Assembly (NCBI GenBank): GCA_964419935.1
Contig: CAYQQJ010000012.1
Span: 1 to 64,000, forward strand
Direction of reading: 5' to 3'
DNA length: 64,000 nt
From: CAYQQJ01 sp964419935
GTDB taxonomy: Bacteria > Pseudomonadota > Gammaproteobacteria > Pseudomonadales > Cellvibrionaceae
This document shows, piece by piece, positions 15,726 through 24,234 of the stretch. The position numbers were made by a program, and so were the translations under genes. The notes below the pieces were generated by a model. It saw only the letters and a program-made list of their open reading frames with translations. It did no database searches and was not told the DNA's origin. How positions within the stretch are numbered: the stretch's first letter is position 1; each line of letters opens with the position of its first letter.

Positions 15726-16282
15726 GACGCGCGCGGCGCCGTCACCCGAAACTTTTCATAGCTGTTTGCAGAATCCAGAAAGTTCCTCAGGTTTTGATAG
15801 GGCTCCAGGTCGACTCTCTCGCGAAACAGCGCCCACTCCAGGTAACACGCCAAACGCAACTCTTCGTCCCCGTAAAGGGGCTGCATGGCCAGTGGTAGCT
15901 GGTTTAACGCCTCCAGCGCTGAATTGATGCGCTGTTTCTGGCGCATCAAATAGCTACTCGTACTCGGTAATATGCCATCCTTTTCCAACATGAAAAGGTT
16001 CACTGTGGCGTCCATGACAGTGTTGACCATGCAATAATGATCGTACTTGATGACATCCGGCAAAAACGCCACGCCCGATTTTTCACGAAAATATTTCACA
16101 ATGGATGAGGAATCTGTCAGTGTGACTGCGTCGTCCTGCAGGTAAGGCATTCGCTTGGTAGGAGAGTTTTCCGCGCTGATGGCGTGATCAATTTCGACGA
16201 ACACGCAATCCAGCCCGGTTTCCAGCAGTACAATCCGGCAATGTCGCACGTAGGGTGATGTGTAACTACCGAAGAGTTTCAT
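15722..16282 (-). CDS. glutathione S-transferase family protein
   Basis: 186 residues. The N-terminal thioredoxin-like domain begins KLFGSYTSPYVRHCRIVLLE; the segment MPYLQDDAVTLTDSSSIVKYF carries the cis-Pro and the D-S-S glutathione gamma-glutamyl contact. The helical C-terminal domain fills about 85-180 and is slightly short for the family. Probably a cytosolic glutathione-dependent enzyme of unknown substrate. ATG 16282 fits the domain edge; the frame runs open upstream but without family similarity. Confidence 0.88.
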   Translation of the reverse strand: MKLFGSYTSPYVRHCRIVLLETGLDCVFVEIDHAISAENSPTKRMPYLQDDAVTLTDSSSIVKYFREKSGVAFLPDVIKYDHYCMVNTVMDATVNLFMLEKDGILPSTSSYLMRQKQRINSALEALNQLPLAMQPLYGDEELRLACYLEWALFRERVDLEPYQNLRNFLDSANSYEKFRVTAPRAS

Positions 16283-16491
16283 AATGAGGTCCCATGACGT
16301 AATTCGATTGTGACAGTTGCGGCGCCTATCGCCAGGCGAGTCGCTGTAGTTGGTTTGCAGCGGACGTTGTTTTAGGCCGCTTCGCCCCCATTTACAGTTC
16401 GGCGTGCGAAAACATATTACCAAAACCCCGCGCTTTCATAACAACGGTGTTCAAACAACAGTTTCATCACCACGAACATGGAGTTTGCTCA

Positions 16492-17079
16492 ATGACCCTC
16501 ATTCGATTGCTCTCGTTTGCAACCCTGCTGTCTCTGCTTGCAGGTTGTGGCATCAACACTATTCCGACTCTTGATGAACAGGTGAAAGCCGCCTGGTCCC
16601 AAGTGGAAAACCAATACCAGCGGCGTGCAGATCTTGTGCCCAATCTGGTGCAAACCGTGAAAGGTTATGCCGCTCACGAGACGGAAACACTGACTGCAGT
16701 GACCGAAGCCCGTGCCAAGGTCGGGTCAATTCAGGTCAACGCCAATGAGCTCAGCGACCCTGCTGCGATTCAACAGTTCGAGCAAGCGCAAAAAGGCTTA
16801 AGCAGCGCACTGCAACGCTTGATGGTGGTGGTCGAGAAATATCCTGATCTCAAAGCCAATCAGAATTTTTTGGCGCTGCAGTCCCAGCTTGAGGGTACGG
16901 AGAACCGAATTTCTGTGGCGCGTCGGGATTATATTCAGGCGGTAGAACGCTTCAACACTGAAATCAGAACCTTCCCCGGTCGCATCTGGCACAGCGTGCT
17001 CTATTCGGAGCTCGAGTTGCGCGAGCCTTTCACAGCGACGGCTGAAAATGCTGATCAGGCGCCCGAGGTTCAGTTCTGA
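16492..17079 (+). CDS. LemA family lipoprotein
   Basis: 195 residues. The lipobox LLAGC gives lipidation at Cys19. The LemA domain follows: helical bundle with AWSQVENQYQRRADLVPNLV, AHETETLTAVTEARAK, and the C-terminal FNTEIRTFPGRIW signature. LemA proteins are membrane-associated and often encoded with TPM-domain proteins, as here; the process they serve is not settled. ATG 16492 has GGAG 8 bases upstream. Its TGA overlaps the next ATG by one base, so this is a coupled three-gene operon. Confidence 0.93.
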   Translation: MTLIRLLSFATLLSLLAGCGINTIPTLDEQVKAAWSQVENQYQRRADLVPNLVQTVKGYAAHETETLTAVTEARAKVGSIQVNANELSDPAAIQQFEQAQKGLSSALQRLMVVVEKYPDLKANQNFLALQSQLEGTENRISVARRDYIQAVERFNTEIRTFPGRIWHSVLYSELELREPFTATAENADQAPEVQF

Positions 17080-17843
17080 TGAGGGGCCTTACGCTTTTCA
17101 CGCGCTTCTCATTAATCGCGGTGCTGGCGTTTGGTTGCGTCAGCGTCTTCGCACAGGACATCAAAGCGCCGCCGCTGACCGGACGTGTGGTTGATAATGC
17201 CGGGATGATTGAACCGGCCGCCGAAGCGCAACTTGTCGCGCTCCTGGAAGCTCACGAAAACGCCACTACCAATCAGGTTGTGGTAGTGACGCTGAAGGAT
17301 CTGCAGGGTTACCCCATCGAACAGTTTGGCTATCAGCTGGGGCGCGCCTGGGGCATTGGTCAAAAAGGCGAAGACAATGGTGCGCTGCTGATTGTTGCCG
17401 AAGCCGAGCGTGCCGTGCGCATTGAAGTCGGGTATGGCCTTGAGGGCGAACTCACAGACGCCATTTCATCGGACATTATTCACAGCATTATTTTGCCCCA
17501 GTTCAAACAGGGGCAATTCAGTGAAGGCATCAGCCAGGGCGCCCAGGCGATGATTCAGGCAGTGGGCGGCGAATATGCCATGCGCGGCAACGCAAGCCAG
17601 CCCAAGCCCACGAGTGGCGGACAGAAGGCGCTCATCCTCTTCCTGGTGTTCGGCGGTTGGCTGGGGCTGACATCTCTGCTGTCGATCGGCGGCGGCCGGG
17701 GCGGCGGCATGGGCCGAAGTTTGTTGTTGCTTGGCGCCGCTAGCGCGCTCGGCGGTGGACGCGGAGGCGGTTTTGGCGGAGGCGGCGGCTTTTCCGGTGG
17801 CGGTGGCGGTTTTGGGGGCGGTGGCGCCTCGGGAGGATGGTAA
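17079..17843 (+). CDS. TPM domain protein (YgcG family) with glycine-rich tail
   Basis: 254 residues: signal peptide to about residue 25; TPM (DUF477) domain at about 35-165 with DNAGMI, NQVVVVTL, WGIGQKGEDNGALLI and VGYGLEG; a transmembrane helix at about 188-205; then a low-complexity Gly/Ser/Arg tail ending GGGGASGGW, typical of this family. The TPM domain faces the periplasm. Second gene of the lemA operon, with one-base overlaps at both ends (TGATG and TAATG). Confidence 0.93.
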   Translation: MRGLTLFTRFSLIAVLAFGCVSVFAQDIKAPPLTGRVVDNAGMIEPAAEAQLVALLEAHENATTNQVVVVTLKDLQGYPIEQFGYQLGRAWGIGQKGEDNGALLIVAEAERAVRIEVGYGLEGELTDAISSDIIHSIILPQFKQGQFSEGISQGAQAMIQAVGGEYAMRGNASQPKPTSGGQKALILFLVFGGWLGLTSLLSIGGGRGGGMGRSLLLLGAASALGGGRGGGFGGGGGFSGGGGGFGGGGASGGW

Positions 17844-18454
17844 TGATAATGGATAGTCAGCAACAAGCCGTTGCGGATTTGATAACAGACATTGAGCGCG
17901 GTACGGATGCGGAATTCGTCGCGGTGCTGGCCAAGCGCAGTGACAACTACAGCTATATTCCACTGCTGTGGGCAGCGGTTATCGCTCTTGTTGTACCTTT
18001 TTTGTTACTTGCATTGCCCCTGTGGCTCAGCGCCTTCAATATCGCGCTGGCGCAGTTCATCGTGTTTCTGGTGTGTTCGCTGCTGTTTTCCATTCCGGCA
18101 GTCAGTATCCGCTTGATCCCCAAGTCTGTGCGCTTCTGGCGCGCAGCCAACATAGCGCGCCGACAGTTTCTGGACAACAACCTGCACCACACCGTTGGCG
18201 AAACCGGGGTGCTGTTGTTCATATCCGAGGCTGAACATTACGTGGAAATCATCGCCGATCGGGGCATCAACCAACTGGTCGAGCAGCATCAGTGGCAACA
18301 GCTGGTCGATGACTTTGTGTCTGCGGTGAAGGCAGGCGAAACTCACGCGGGGCTGATGGCCTGTATCAGCGGTTGCGGCAAGCTCCTACAGGAACATGTG
18401 CCGGCGACCGGCGAAAAGAACGAGTTGCCCAACCATTTGGTGATTCTGCCCTAA
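17843..18454 (+). CDS. TPM domain membrane protein
   Basis: 203 residues. An N-terminal helix with ERGTDAEFVAVLAKRSD begins the TPM domain, which is interrupted by two transmembrane helices (about 38-60 and 66-86). The rest, HTVGETGVLLFISEAEHYVEIIADRGI, resumes the domain. This is the usual second TPM protein beside LemA and YgcG. GGGAGG at 17831-17836 sets ATG 17843 as the start; ATGs at 17837 and 17849 are also in frame. Confidence 0.88.
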   Translation: MIMDSQQQAVADLITDIERGTDAEFVAVLAKRSDNYSYIPLLWAAVIALVVPFLLLALPLWLSAFNIALAQFIVFLVCSLLFSIPAVSIRLIPKSVRFWRAANIARRQFLDNNLHHTVGETGVLLFISEAEHYVEIIADRGINQLVEQHQWQQLVDDFVSAVKAGETHAGLMACISGCGKLLQEHVPATGEKNELPNHLVILP

Positions 18455-18460
18455 CCGACG

Positions 18461-19093
18461 TTACATCTGCGCCAGGAATGCTTCCGCTTCATCAATGGAT
18501 GCCTGCATGGAGGCGAGAAGGGCATCCACATCCCGAGCGACCGTGGCAGATTCCAACTCCAGAGCGGCAATCGCTTTGGCGTTGAGATTGTGTTTGAGAT
18601 ACAGCACCTGGTCACGCATGGCATCAAGGGCGGGTTCCAGCCGCTTTTCGCTGGTATGCATGGACTTGATCAAGGTGTTGTAGTTGCGCTTGGTTTGTTT
18701 GAGTTTGCGTTCACTATCCCGCTTCAGTGATGCGTTCGAGTACTGTTCGATTTCGTCTTGCCATTCATCAAACAGGTCTTCTGCAACATCTTCGATGCTG
18801 CTGATTCGTTCGCGAATGGTTTCCGCAGCGTCTTCGCTGGCCTCAAACTCATCGTTCAGCCTGTTATAGCGGTCCTCCAGTTCGCCACCGTCAAATGCGA
18901 GCACGGCCTTGTACTGTTCGAGCGCTGATTGGAATTGCTCCTGGCCATCTTCCTGGGCGTCTTTGGCTTCTTCCACCCGGTCCACCAGAATATCGCGCTT
19001 GTGTACTCCCACGGTTTCCATGGCACTGTAGTAGGCGGACGAACAGCCAGCGGTTGCCAGTGTAATCCCTACAAGCAGCAGTAGCTTTTTCAT
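18461..19093 (-). CDS. DUF2959 family lipoprotein
   Basis: 210 residues, with a lipobox ATAGC placing lipidation at Cys17. The mature part is almost wholly alpha-helical and highly charged (acidic Glu/Asp with Lys), suggesting long coiled-coil helices, as in DUF2959 proteins of gammaproteobacteria. Function unknown. Convergent with the TPM gene (6-bp gap). It starts 30 bp before the PaaK/CapK-like gene's end on the same strand, so it may be co-transcribed downstream of other minus-strand genes. Confidence 0.85.
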   Translation of the reverse strand: MKKLLLLVGITLATAGCSSAYYSAMETVGVHKRDILVDRVEEAKDAQEDGQEQFQSALEQYKAVLAFDGGELEDRYNRLNDEFEASEDAAETIRERISSIEDVAEDLFDEWQDEIEQYSNASLKRDSERKLKQTKRNYNTLIKSMHTSEKRLEPALDAMRDQVLYLKHNLNAKAIAALELESATVARDVDALLASMQASIDEAEAFLAQM

Positions 19094-19122
19094 TCACACG
19101 TCTCCGGTCCGGTCGTAGAAGT

Positions 19123-20499
19123 TCAGTTCTTTTTTACTTCACTGCGTATGTACAGGCGCTTGCCCGCTTTGGTGGGCGGGATTTCATCCACCTCCCGCCA
19201 GCGAACCTCGCAATGGGCGGTCATGACGCTTTTAATGCGCTGGTTGATTTCATCAATATCGGCTTGCGGTGGCTTGCGATTTTTGTGTTTGAGCACATAG
19301 AGAACTTCAACCAGTTCGTGTTGCCTTTGCACAACATGGAATTCGTCCAACCACGGGCGGTAGTAAAACAGATTAATAAAAAACTGGCCGTGTACCAGTG
19401 TTCCGTCCTTGCGCAGAAATTCTTCGTTGGATTTTCCGGAGATGCGGGTCAACGTGGCGAAGGGGTAGCCCTGGTACAGCTTGTCGCCGCCGCGGGTACC
19501 GGAGTCGCCAATCTCATAGCGAATCAGCGGCATGGAAAAATTATGCAACGTGGTGACCAGGATACTCCCCTGTTCGCCTATCTTGCACGCACCGCCCGTG
19601 CCATTAACCACTTCGAGCTTGCTGAAAAACTTGGGAAAGTACATATCCCCGTCCTTGTGCTGCCAGGCGATGGGGCCGACTTCACGGGAGCCGTAGTGGT
19701 CGCACACGCGACAGCCAAAGACCTGTTCGATTTTCTCGCGCATAAACGGATACAGTGTCTGCGCCGTGGTGGTAATCACCACTGGGCTGCGTTTAACCGG
19801 GATCCGTTGTTCATCAAGGTACTTGGCCAGCTGATAGACCGAACCGGCGTATCCCATAATGAAGCGTGGCTTCTGCGTGGCCAGGACATCCGCGCACTGC
19901 TCGAATTTCTCTCGGGTAAAATCGAAGGTGTTAATGTGGGTGGTCTGCAGTTCGCCCAAACGCAGCAAGCGGTTTTTGATTTTCTGTCGGAGCGTGCCGA
20001 CCCCTGACTTCTGTCTTTCGACCTCCTGATTCATCCCCCACAGAATCAACTTGTTGTAGTGCGGGCCATCATAGAAAAGTTTTGCGCTGAGATTGCGCAA
20101 TGCCTGGGCCTTCGCAGCAAAAAATTCATCGTGTACCACCGCCACTGGTTTGCCGGTAGAGCCCCCGGAGGCATGAGTCCAGGTTTGGCCGGCCAGCGGC
20201 TGGTGGGACTGCAGGGCCTCGAAGTTCTTGCGCAGTAAATCTCGTGTCAAGATTGGCCAGTTGTTGAGAATTGAGGGATTTTTGTCCGTGTGCTCGGCAA
20301 AATAGCGCTGGTAGAATGGCACATGAGTGGCGGCGTGCTGAAGGATGGCATCCAGACGTCCGCGATCCTCAATGTTCTTGAGTTCTTCCCATTCAGACTG
20401 GAATTGTCGGGTCAGGATTTCCTGATGGCTCATTTCGTTGAGAGATGGGTTGTGCAATTGCCTTTTCAACTCAAGGTAACATTTTCCAATCAGATTCAT
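19123..20499 (-). CDS. PaaK/CapK-like adenylate-forming enzyme
   Basis: 458 residues. It resembles phenylacetate-CoA ligase and the CapK group used in capsule or exopolysaccharide clusters. Marks are the nucleotide-loop THASGGSTGKPV (about 112-123), YGSREVGPIA (acyl/adenylate-binding) and GDSGTRG, with a late Lys-rich C-terminal domain (GKRLYI). It would activate a carboxylate with ATP. No polysaccharide genes lie around it, so substrate and pathway cannot be given. ATG at 20499 lies after a run with GGAACC. Confidence 0.8.
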   Translation of the reverse strand: MNLIGKCYLELKRQLHNPSLNEMSHQEILTRQFQSEWEELKNIEDRGRLDAILQHAATHVPFYQRYFAEHTDKNPSILNNWPILTRDLLRKNFEALQSHQPLAGQTWTHASGGSTGKPVAVVHDEFFAAKAQALRNLSAKLFYDGPHYNKLILWGMNQEVERQKSGVGTLRQKIKNRLLRLGELQTTHINTFDFTREKFEQCADVLATQKPRFIMGYAGSVYQLAKYLDEQRIPVKRSPVVITTTAQTLYPFMREKIEQVFGCRVCDHYGSREVGPIAWQHKDGDMYFPKFFSKLEVVNGTGGACKIGEQGSILVTTLHNFSMPLIRYEIGDSGTRGGDKLYQGYPFATLTRISGKSNEEFLRKDGTLVHGQFFINLFYYRPWLDEFHVVQRQHELVEVLYVLKHKNRKPPQADIDEINQRIKSVMTAHCEVRWREVDEIPPTKAGKRLYIRSEVKKN

Positions 20500-20818
20500 G
20501 TGGGTTCCTTTGAAATTCTGACTTACGCGATATGAGTGGAGGCCATAGGCCTTCTGCGCTTGACGCTACGGAATACACAACCTAAAACCCGAGCAAAATG
20601 AATGCCATCCAAAACGCCTGTGCTGGCGGTCCAGGCGCGGGAAAGAACAAGGCTGTGATGAAGTGATGATGAATTGGGGATTAACCAAGGCGTCGTCTTC
20701 TTCGCCAAGTTGAATGGTATGTGTCTGATTGTGTCGGTCAGTGCCGACCAGGAGTAGCTCTGAACAATCCATCTCGCACCGAATCAGAACATGCTGAAGC
20801 ACTCTGCTGAGGAAAAAC
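20500..20818. other. 319-bp intergenic region, no gene
   Basis: Divergent gap between the PaaK/CapK-like gene and the DNA glycosylase gene. I see only short palindromic GGCCATAGGCC (20542-20552). No clear promoter, operator or small gene was found. Confidence 0.4.
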
Positions 20819-21415
20819 ATGAAACCATTGCCGCGAAAATTTTTTGCAAGACATCCGGCCGATGTTGCTCCGGAGTTGTTGGGCAAGCTGTTGGTGAGAC
20901 AGATAAACGGCAGCCGCCTGTACGGCAGAATTGTGGAGGTGGAGGCTTACAGTTCAGATGACCCGGCCAGCCATACTTACCGTGGACCGACCGAGCGCAA
21001 TCGGGCAATGTTCGGTGAGCCGGGGCATGCGTATATCTATTTTATTCACGGCATGCACCACTGCATCAACGTTACCGCGCGCTACGATACCCCAGCCGGT
21101 GGCGTGTTGATTCGGGCACTCGAACCACTGTTCGGCATCGAGACCATGCAGCTGTTTCGAGGGCGGGAAAAGCTGCAGGACCTGGCCAGCGGTCCAGCCA
21201 AGCTGACGCAGGCAATGAAAATTGATAAAGCCTTGTATGGTGTGGATATGACTCGTGTCGGTCCATTGTACATTGCCGCTGGCCCGCCTGGAGACTCTCC
21301 ACTGGCTCGCGCAGTTATCCCGGTGGTGGCCACACCGCGCATAGGTATCTCCAAGGCAACGGACGTTTTATGGCGATTTGTTATCGAAGGAAGTCCGTAC
21401 CTGTCCCGGTCATAG
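20819..21415 (+). CDS. 3-methyladenine DNA glycosylase (AAG/MPG family)
   Basis: 198 residues. The family features are visible: LLGKLLVR, the catalytic-region EVEAYSSDDPASHTYRG with the base-activating Glu, RNRAMF, GHAYIYFIHGMHHCINV and LASGPAKLTQAM. It excises alkylated purines and hypoxanthine from DNA. ATG 20819 agrees with the family N-terminus (LPRKFFARHPADVAPELLG). It is the first gene of a possible run with the AsmA-like protein, acylphosphatase and TatD. Confidence 0.94.
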   Translation: MKPLPRKFFARHPADVAPELLGKLLVRQINGSRLYGRIVEVEAYSSDDPASHTYRGPTERNRAMFGEPGHAYIYFIHGMHHCINVTARYDTPAGGVLIRALEPLFGIETMQLFRGREKLQDLASGPAKLTQAMKIDKALYGVDMTRVGPLYIAAGPPGDSPLARAVIPVVATPRIGISKATDVLWRFVIEGSPYLSRS

Positions 21416-21503
21416 CGCGTGTAGCCAATTTGCTGGTACTCAAGTTGCAGTGAATCCCGTTGCTCTGAATATTGAAGATTTTCGAACTCAGGAGACCGGT
21501 TTC

Positions 21504-22604
21504 ATGGTAGGAGTACGCTCGAAGGCATTTGTGATCGGTTGTGCATTCATTGTGGTGCTGATCGCGTTGCGCATCGCCACGCCTTTCGCGCTGGAACTCT
21601 ACTTGAACAAGCGCGTATTACCCGACCTCGGTGACTACAGTGGGCACGTCGAGGACATCGATCTGGCGCTGATATTCGGCAAATTCCATGTGGAGAACCT
21701 GCGCGTCGAGAAGGCTGTGGGGAAGGATCAGATCGACTTTCTCGTAGTGCCCCTGCTTGAGGTGGCGCTGAGTCGTCGCGCATTGTTGAATGGCGCCATT
21801 CGAGCAAAAATCTACTCGGAAGAGCTGCAGGTTAATTTTGTCGACGCGGAAAATCCGGAGGATGTGCAATCGGGCAAGGGGCTGGATTGGGAAATTCTGC
21901 CGGAAGATTTTATCAAATTCACCATGGAAGAAATCGAGTTGCGCCGCGCGCAGATTGCGTTCCGAAATTTCACGTCAGAGCCGCCCGTCAACCTCCAGGC
22001 AACAAATATTCATCTCTACGCGACCAATCTGACCAATGTTGCGGATAAAGAGGGCAAACGAGTTGCCGTTGCCGAAGTGACAGCCACCTTGTTTGATAAT
22101 TCGCCCTTGTCATTCAGTGCCAGCTTTGACCCATTCAACCTCCAGAGTTTTGCCTTTGCGGGAGAAATTGATGTTAAGGACCTTACCGCTATCAATGACT
22201 TTGCCCAGGCTTACGGCAACCTGGATTTCAAAAGCGGCCAAGGGGAACTCATCATGGAGCTGGAAGCTGATCAGGGCCAGCTTACTGGGTACGCCAAACC
22301 ACTGTTCAAGAATGTAGAAATAGCGGATTGGAAGCAGGACGTCGAACGTCAGGGCGATAACCCGCTGCGATTGATGTGGGAGAGCATCACCGGGTTTGTC
22401 AATCAGCTGTTCACCAACCCGACCACCGATAAGTTCGCCACGCGCATCGAGATCAGCGGGGACATCTCCAATACCGAAATCAATACCTGGGGAGCGGTGT
22501 TTGGTATAGTGCGTAACGCCTTTGTTAACGCGATCAATGACAACTTTGATAACTTGACGCCGCTGGCGACAGAAACGGATGCGGAAAGTGAATCGGGGGA
22601 ATAG
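21504..22604 (+). CDS. AsmA-like/DUF748 domain protein
   Basis: 366 residues with one N-terminal membrane helix (about 6-26), so anchored in the inner membrane with a large periplasmic part. The mature region is a repeating beta-strand pattern with the usual AsmA/DUF748 phrases (GDYSGHVEDIDLALIFGKFHVENLRV). The C-terminus is acidic (ETDAESESGE). Such proteins may bridge lipid transfer to the outer membrane; that role is inferred from the wider family. ATG 21504 has GGAGA 10 bases upstream; the upstream frame overlapping the glycosylase gene lacks support. Confidence 0.75.
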   Translation: MVGVRSKAFVIGCAFIVVLIALRIATPFALELYLNKRVLPDLGDYSGHVEDIDLALIFGKFHVENLRVEKAVGKDQIDFLVVPLLEVALSRRALLNGAIRAKIYSEELQVNFVDAENPEDVQSGKGLDWEILPEDFIKFTMEEIELRRAQIAFRNFTSEPPVNLQATNIHLYATNLTNVADKEGKRVAVAEVTATLFDNSPLSFSASFDPFNLQSFAFAGEIDVKDLTAINDFAQAYGNLDFKSGQGELIMELEADQGQLTGYAKPLFKNVEIADWKQDVERQGDNPLRLMWESITGFVNQLFTNPTTDKFATRIEISGDISNTEINTWGAVFGIVRNAFVNAINDNFDNLTPLATETDAESESGE

Positions 22605-22650
22605 CTTGGAACTCCGTCCCCAGAGGTAAAACATTTCCTGGTATCAGAAC

Positions 22651-22923
22651 ATGACATGCAAGCATTTTATAATCACTGGCCGTGTGCAGGGGGTCTATTT
22701 CCGCGCAACCACCTGCGAGCAAGCGCGGCGGTTGGGAATGTCCGGCTGGGTGCGCAACCTAGTCGACGGCAGTGTTGAGGTTTTGGCGTGCGGAGAATCG
22801 GTTCAGATGCAGGAGCTGGAAGAGTGGCTTTGGCACGGACCGGAGCGGGCTCAAGTGCTCCAGGTGCTGGCAACAAATACTGATATGTCTCCCACCGAGT
22901 TCCATAACTTTGAAATAAGATAA
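22651..22923 (+). CDS. acylphosphatase
   Basis: 90 residues, normal length. The two signature sites are intact: GRVQGVYFRATT with catalytic Arg18, and GWVRNLVDGSVEV with Asn36. It hydrolyses acyl phosphates in the cytoplasm. The gene lies 46 bp after the AsmA-like gene and 27 bp before tatD, so it is probably in the same operon. Confidence 0.95.
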   Translation: MTCKHFIITGRVQGVYFRATTCEQARRLGMSGWVRNLVDGSVEVLACGESVQMQELEEWLWHGPERAQVLQVLATNTDMSPTEFHNFEIR

Positions 22924-22950
22924 AAACTGATTTCCGGAAGGCTATTTCTC

Positions 22951-23754
22951 ATGAACCACTACCCGCTGATCGATATCGGCGTAAATCTTACGAATTCACG
23001 TTTCGCCAACGATCTGGAAGATGTGCTTTTGCGAGCCCAGGCAGAAAACGTGCTCAAAGTTCTGGTGACCGGAACATCACTGGAAGAGAGCCAGGCGGCG
23101 TTGCAATTGACAACACAGTTTGCGGAATTTCTGTACTGCACTGCCGGTGTGCATCCCCATGTGGCCAGCAGCTGGAACGTCAGTGCGGAATCCGAGATCC
23201 GGGATTTGCTCAAGGAAAAAGCCGTGGTTGCCGTCGGTGAATGTGGTCTCGACTTTAATCGGGATTTTTCACCGCGAGACCAACAGGAAAGCTGTTTTGC
23301 CGCGCAGCTTGAATTGGCTGCCGGCACATCAAAGCCAGTGTTTCTTCATGAACGGGATGCACATGCACGTTTCGCCGCGATTCTTAAGGACTACCGCGAC
23401 CACTTGAGCGGTGCCGTCGTGCACTGTTTTACCGGCAGCAAAAAAGAGCTTTTCGCCTACCTCGATCTGGATTGTCATATTGGCATCACTGGCTGGCTAT
23501 GTGATGAGCGACGGGGCGATGAGTTGCGCCGCGCTGTTCCCCACATACCCCTGGACCGGTTGATGATTGAAACCGACGCGCCCTACCTGACGCCGCGCAC
23601 CATTAAGCCAAAGCCCGCGAAAGGCCGCAATGAGCCCGCGTTTTTGCCGTATGTTTTGACCGCACTGAGTGATTTGTTGGAAAAGTCGGCTGAGGAAATT
23701 GCGACGCAGGTGCTGGCAAATACAGAGTCGTTCTTCGGGATTGCGGCGGGCTAA
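22951..23754 (+). CDS. tatD: TatD-family metal-dependent DNase
   Basis: 267 residues. The TIM-barrel hydrolase starts DIGVNLTNSRFANDL, as in E. coli TatD proper. Metal-site residues are present in GVHPH, VGECGLDF (Glu), FLHERDA (His), VVHCFTG (His) and IETDAPYLTP (Asp). It is expected to be a 3'-5' exonuclease with roles in DNA repair. GGAAGG lies 11 bases before the ATG. Confidence 0.94.
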   Translation: MNHYPLIDIGVNLTNSRFANDLEDVLLRAQAENVLKVLVTGTSLEESQAALQLTTQFAEFLYCTAGVHPHVASSWNVSAESEIRDLLKEKAVVAVGECGLDFNRDFSPRDQQESCFAAQLELAAGTSKPVFLHERDAHARFAAILKDYRDHLSGAVVHCFTGSKKELFAYLDLDCHIGITGWLCDERRGDELRRAVPHIPLDRLMIETDAPYLTPRTIKPKPAKGRNEPAFLPYVLTALSDLLEKSAEEIATQVLANTESFFGIAAG

Positions 23755-23812
23755 GCCCAGTAGTTTTGATTGTAATCGAAGACGCCGAACCTAATCGAGT
23801 GCACCAAGAGAG

Positions 23813-23968
23813 TTTGGCATCAGGGATAGACCTTTTGAAACCCTCGCGGCAGGGACGCCGCGGGACCGCTCTTTGGCATCCTGCCATCACGGCATTAGTG
23901 CATCCATGCACGTCGGAGCCACATGGATGTGTTTATGCGTTTTCAAAAGGTCTATCCCTGATGACAAA
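23813..23968. repeat. hairpin repeat element A, copy 1 (with insertion)
   Basis: 156 bp bounded by 28-bp inverted ends (23813-23840 and 23941-23968) that match at 27 of 28 positions. The core contains CCTCGCGGCAGGGACGCCGC and GATGTGTTTATGCG, shared with copy 2 at 50136-50241. Copy 1 carries about 50 extra bases in the core (about 23865-23915). It lies between the convergent tatD and RND pump genes. Confidence 0.85.
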
Positions 23969-24071
23969 CGGACCGAAGCCCCAATAGTGTTAAATCGTTT
24001 TGAATTCAAGTTTTGCGATTCGCGAGGCTCTTGACGCCGCCCTTTAAGTGGTTTTAGCGCCGGCCCGCTTC

Positions 24072-24162
24072 GGGGTAGGGCTTCTCAAGACACGCCGTAA
24101 ACCCGTCCCTGGGGGCTCCTCGCCCGAATCCCGCGGGCCAGGGTCTTGAAAAGCCCTACCCC
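24072..24162. repeat. hairpin repeat element B, copy 1
   Basis: 91 bp bounded by 19-bp inverted ends (24072-24090 and 24144-24162, 18 of 19 matching). It is the same element, in opposite orientation, as 48672-48762, with about 87 of 91 bases identical. The homology continues a few bases into both flanks. With copy 1 of element A it fills the 480-bp gap between tatD and the pump gene; nothing else was recognised there. Confidence 0.85.
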
Positions 24163-24234
24163 AAATCGAACCTCACTGCGTGCCAAGCGTTAAGTAAACG
24201 GCGCCGACTGTTGCTGTCGGCCCGTTGCTATTCT

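Noticed and set aside
23603..23911. Open frame crossing the tatD end and hairpin element A
   Set aside because: It is antisense to tatD and formed partly by the repeat core; no ribosome site.
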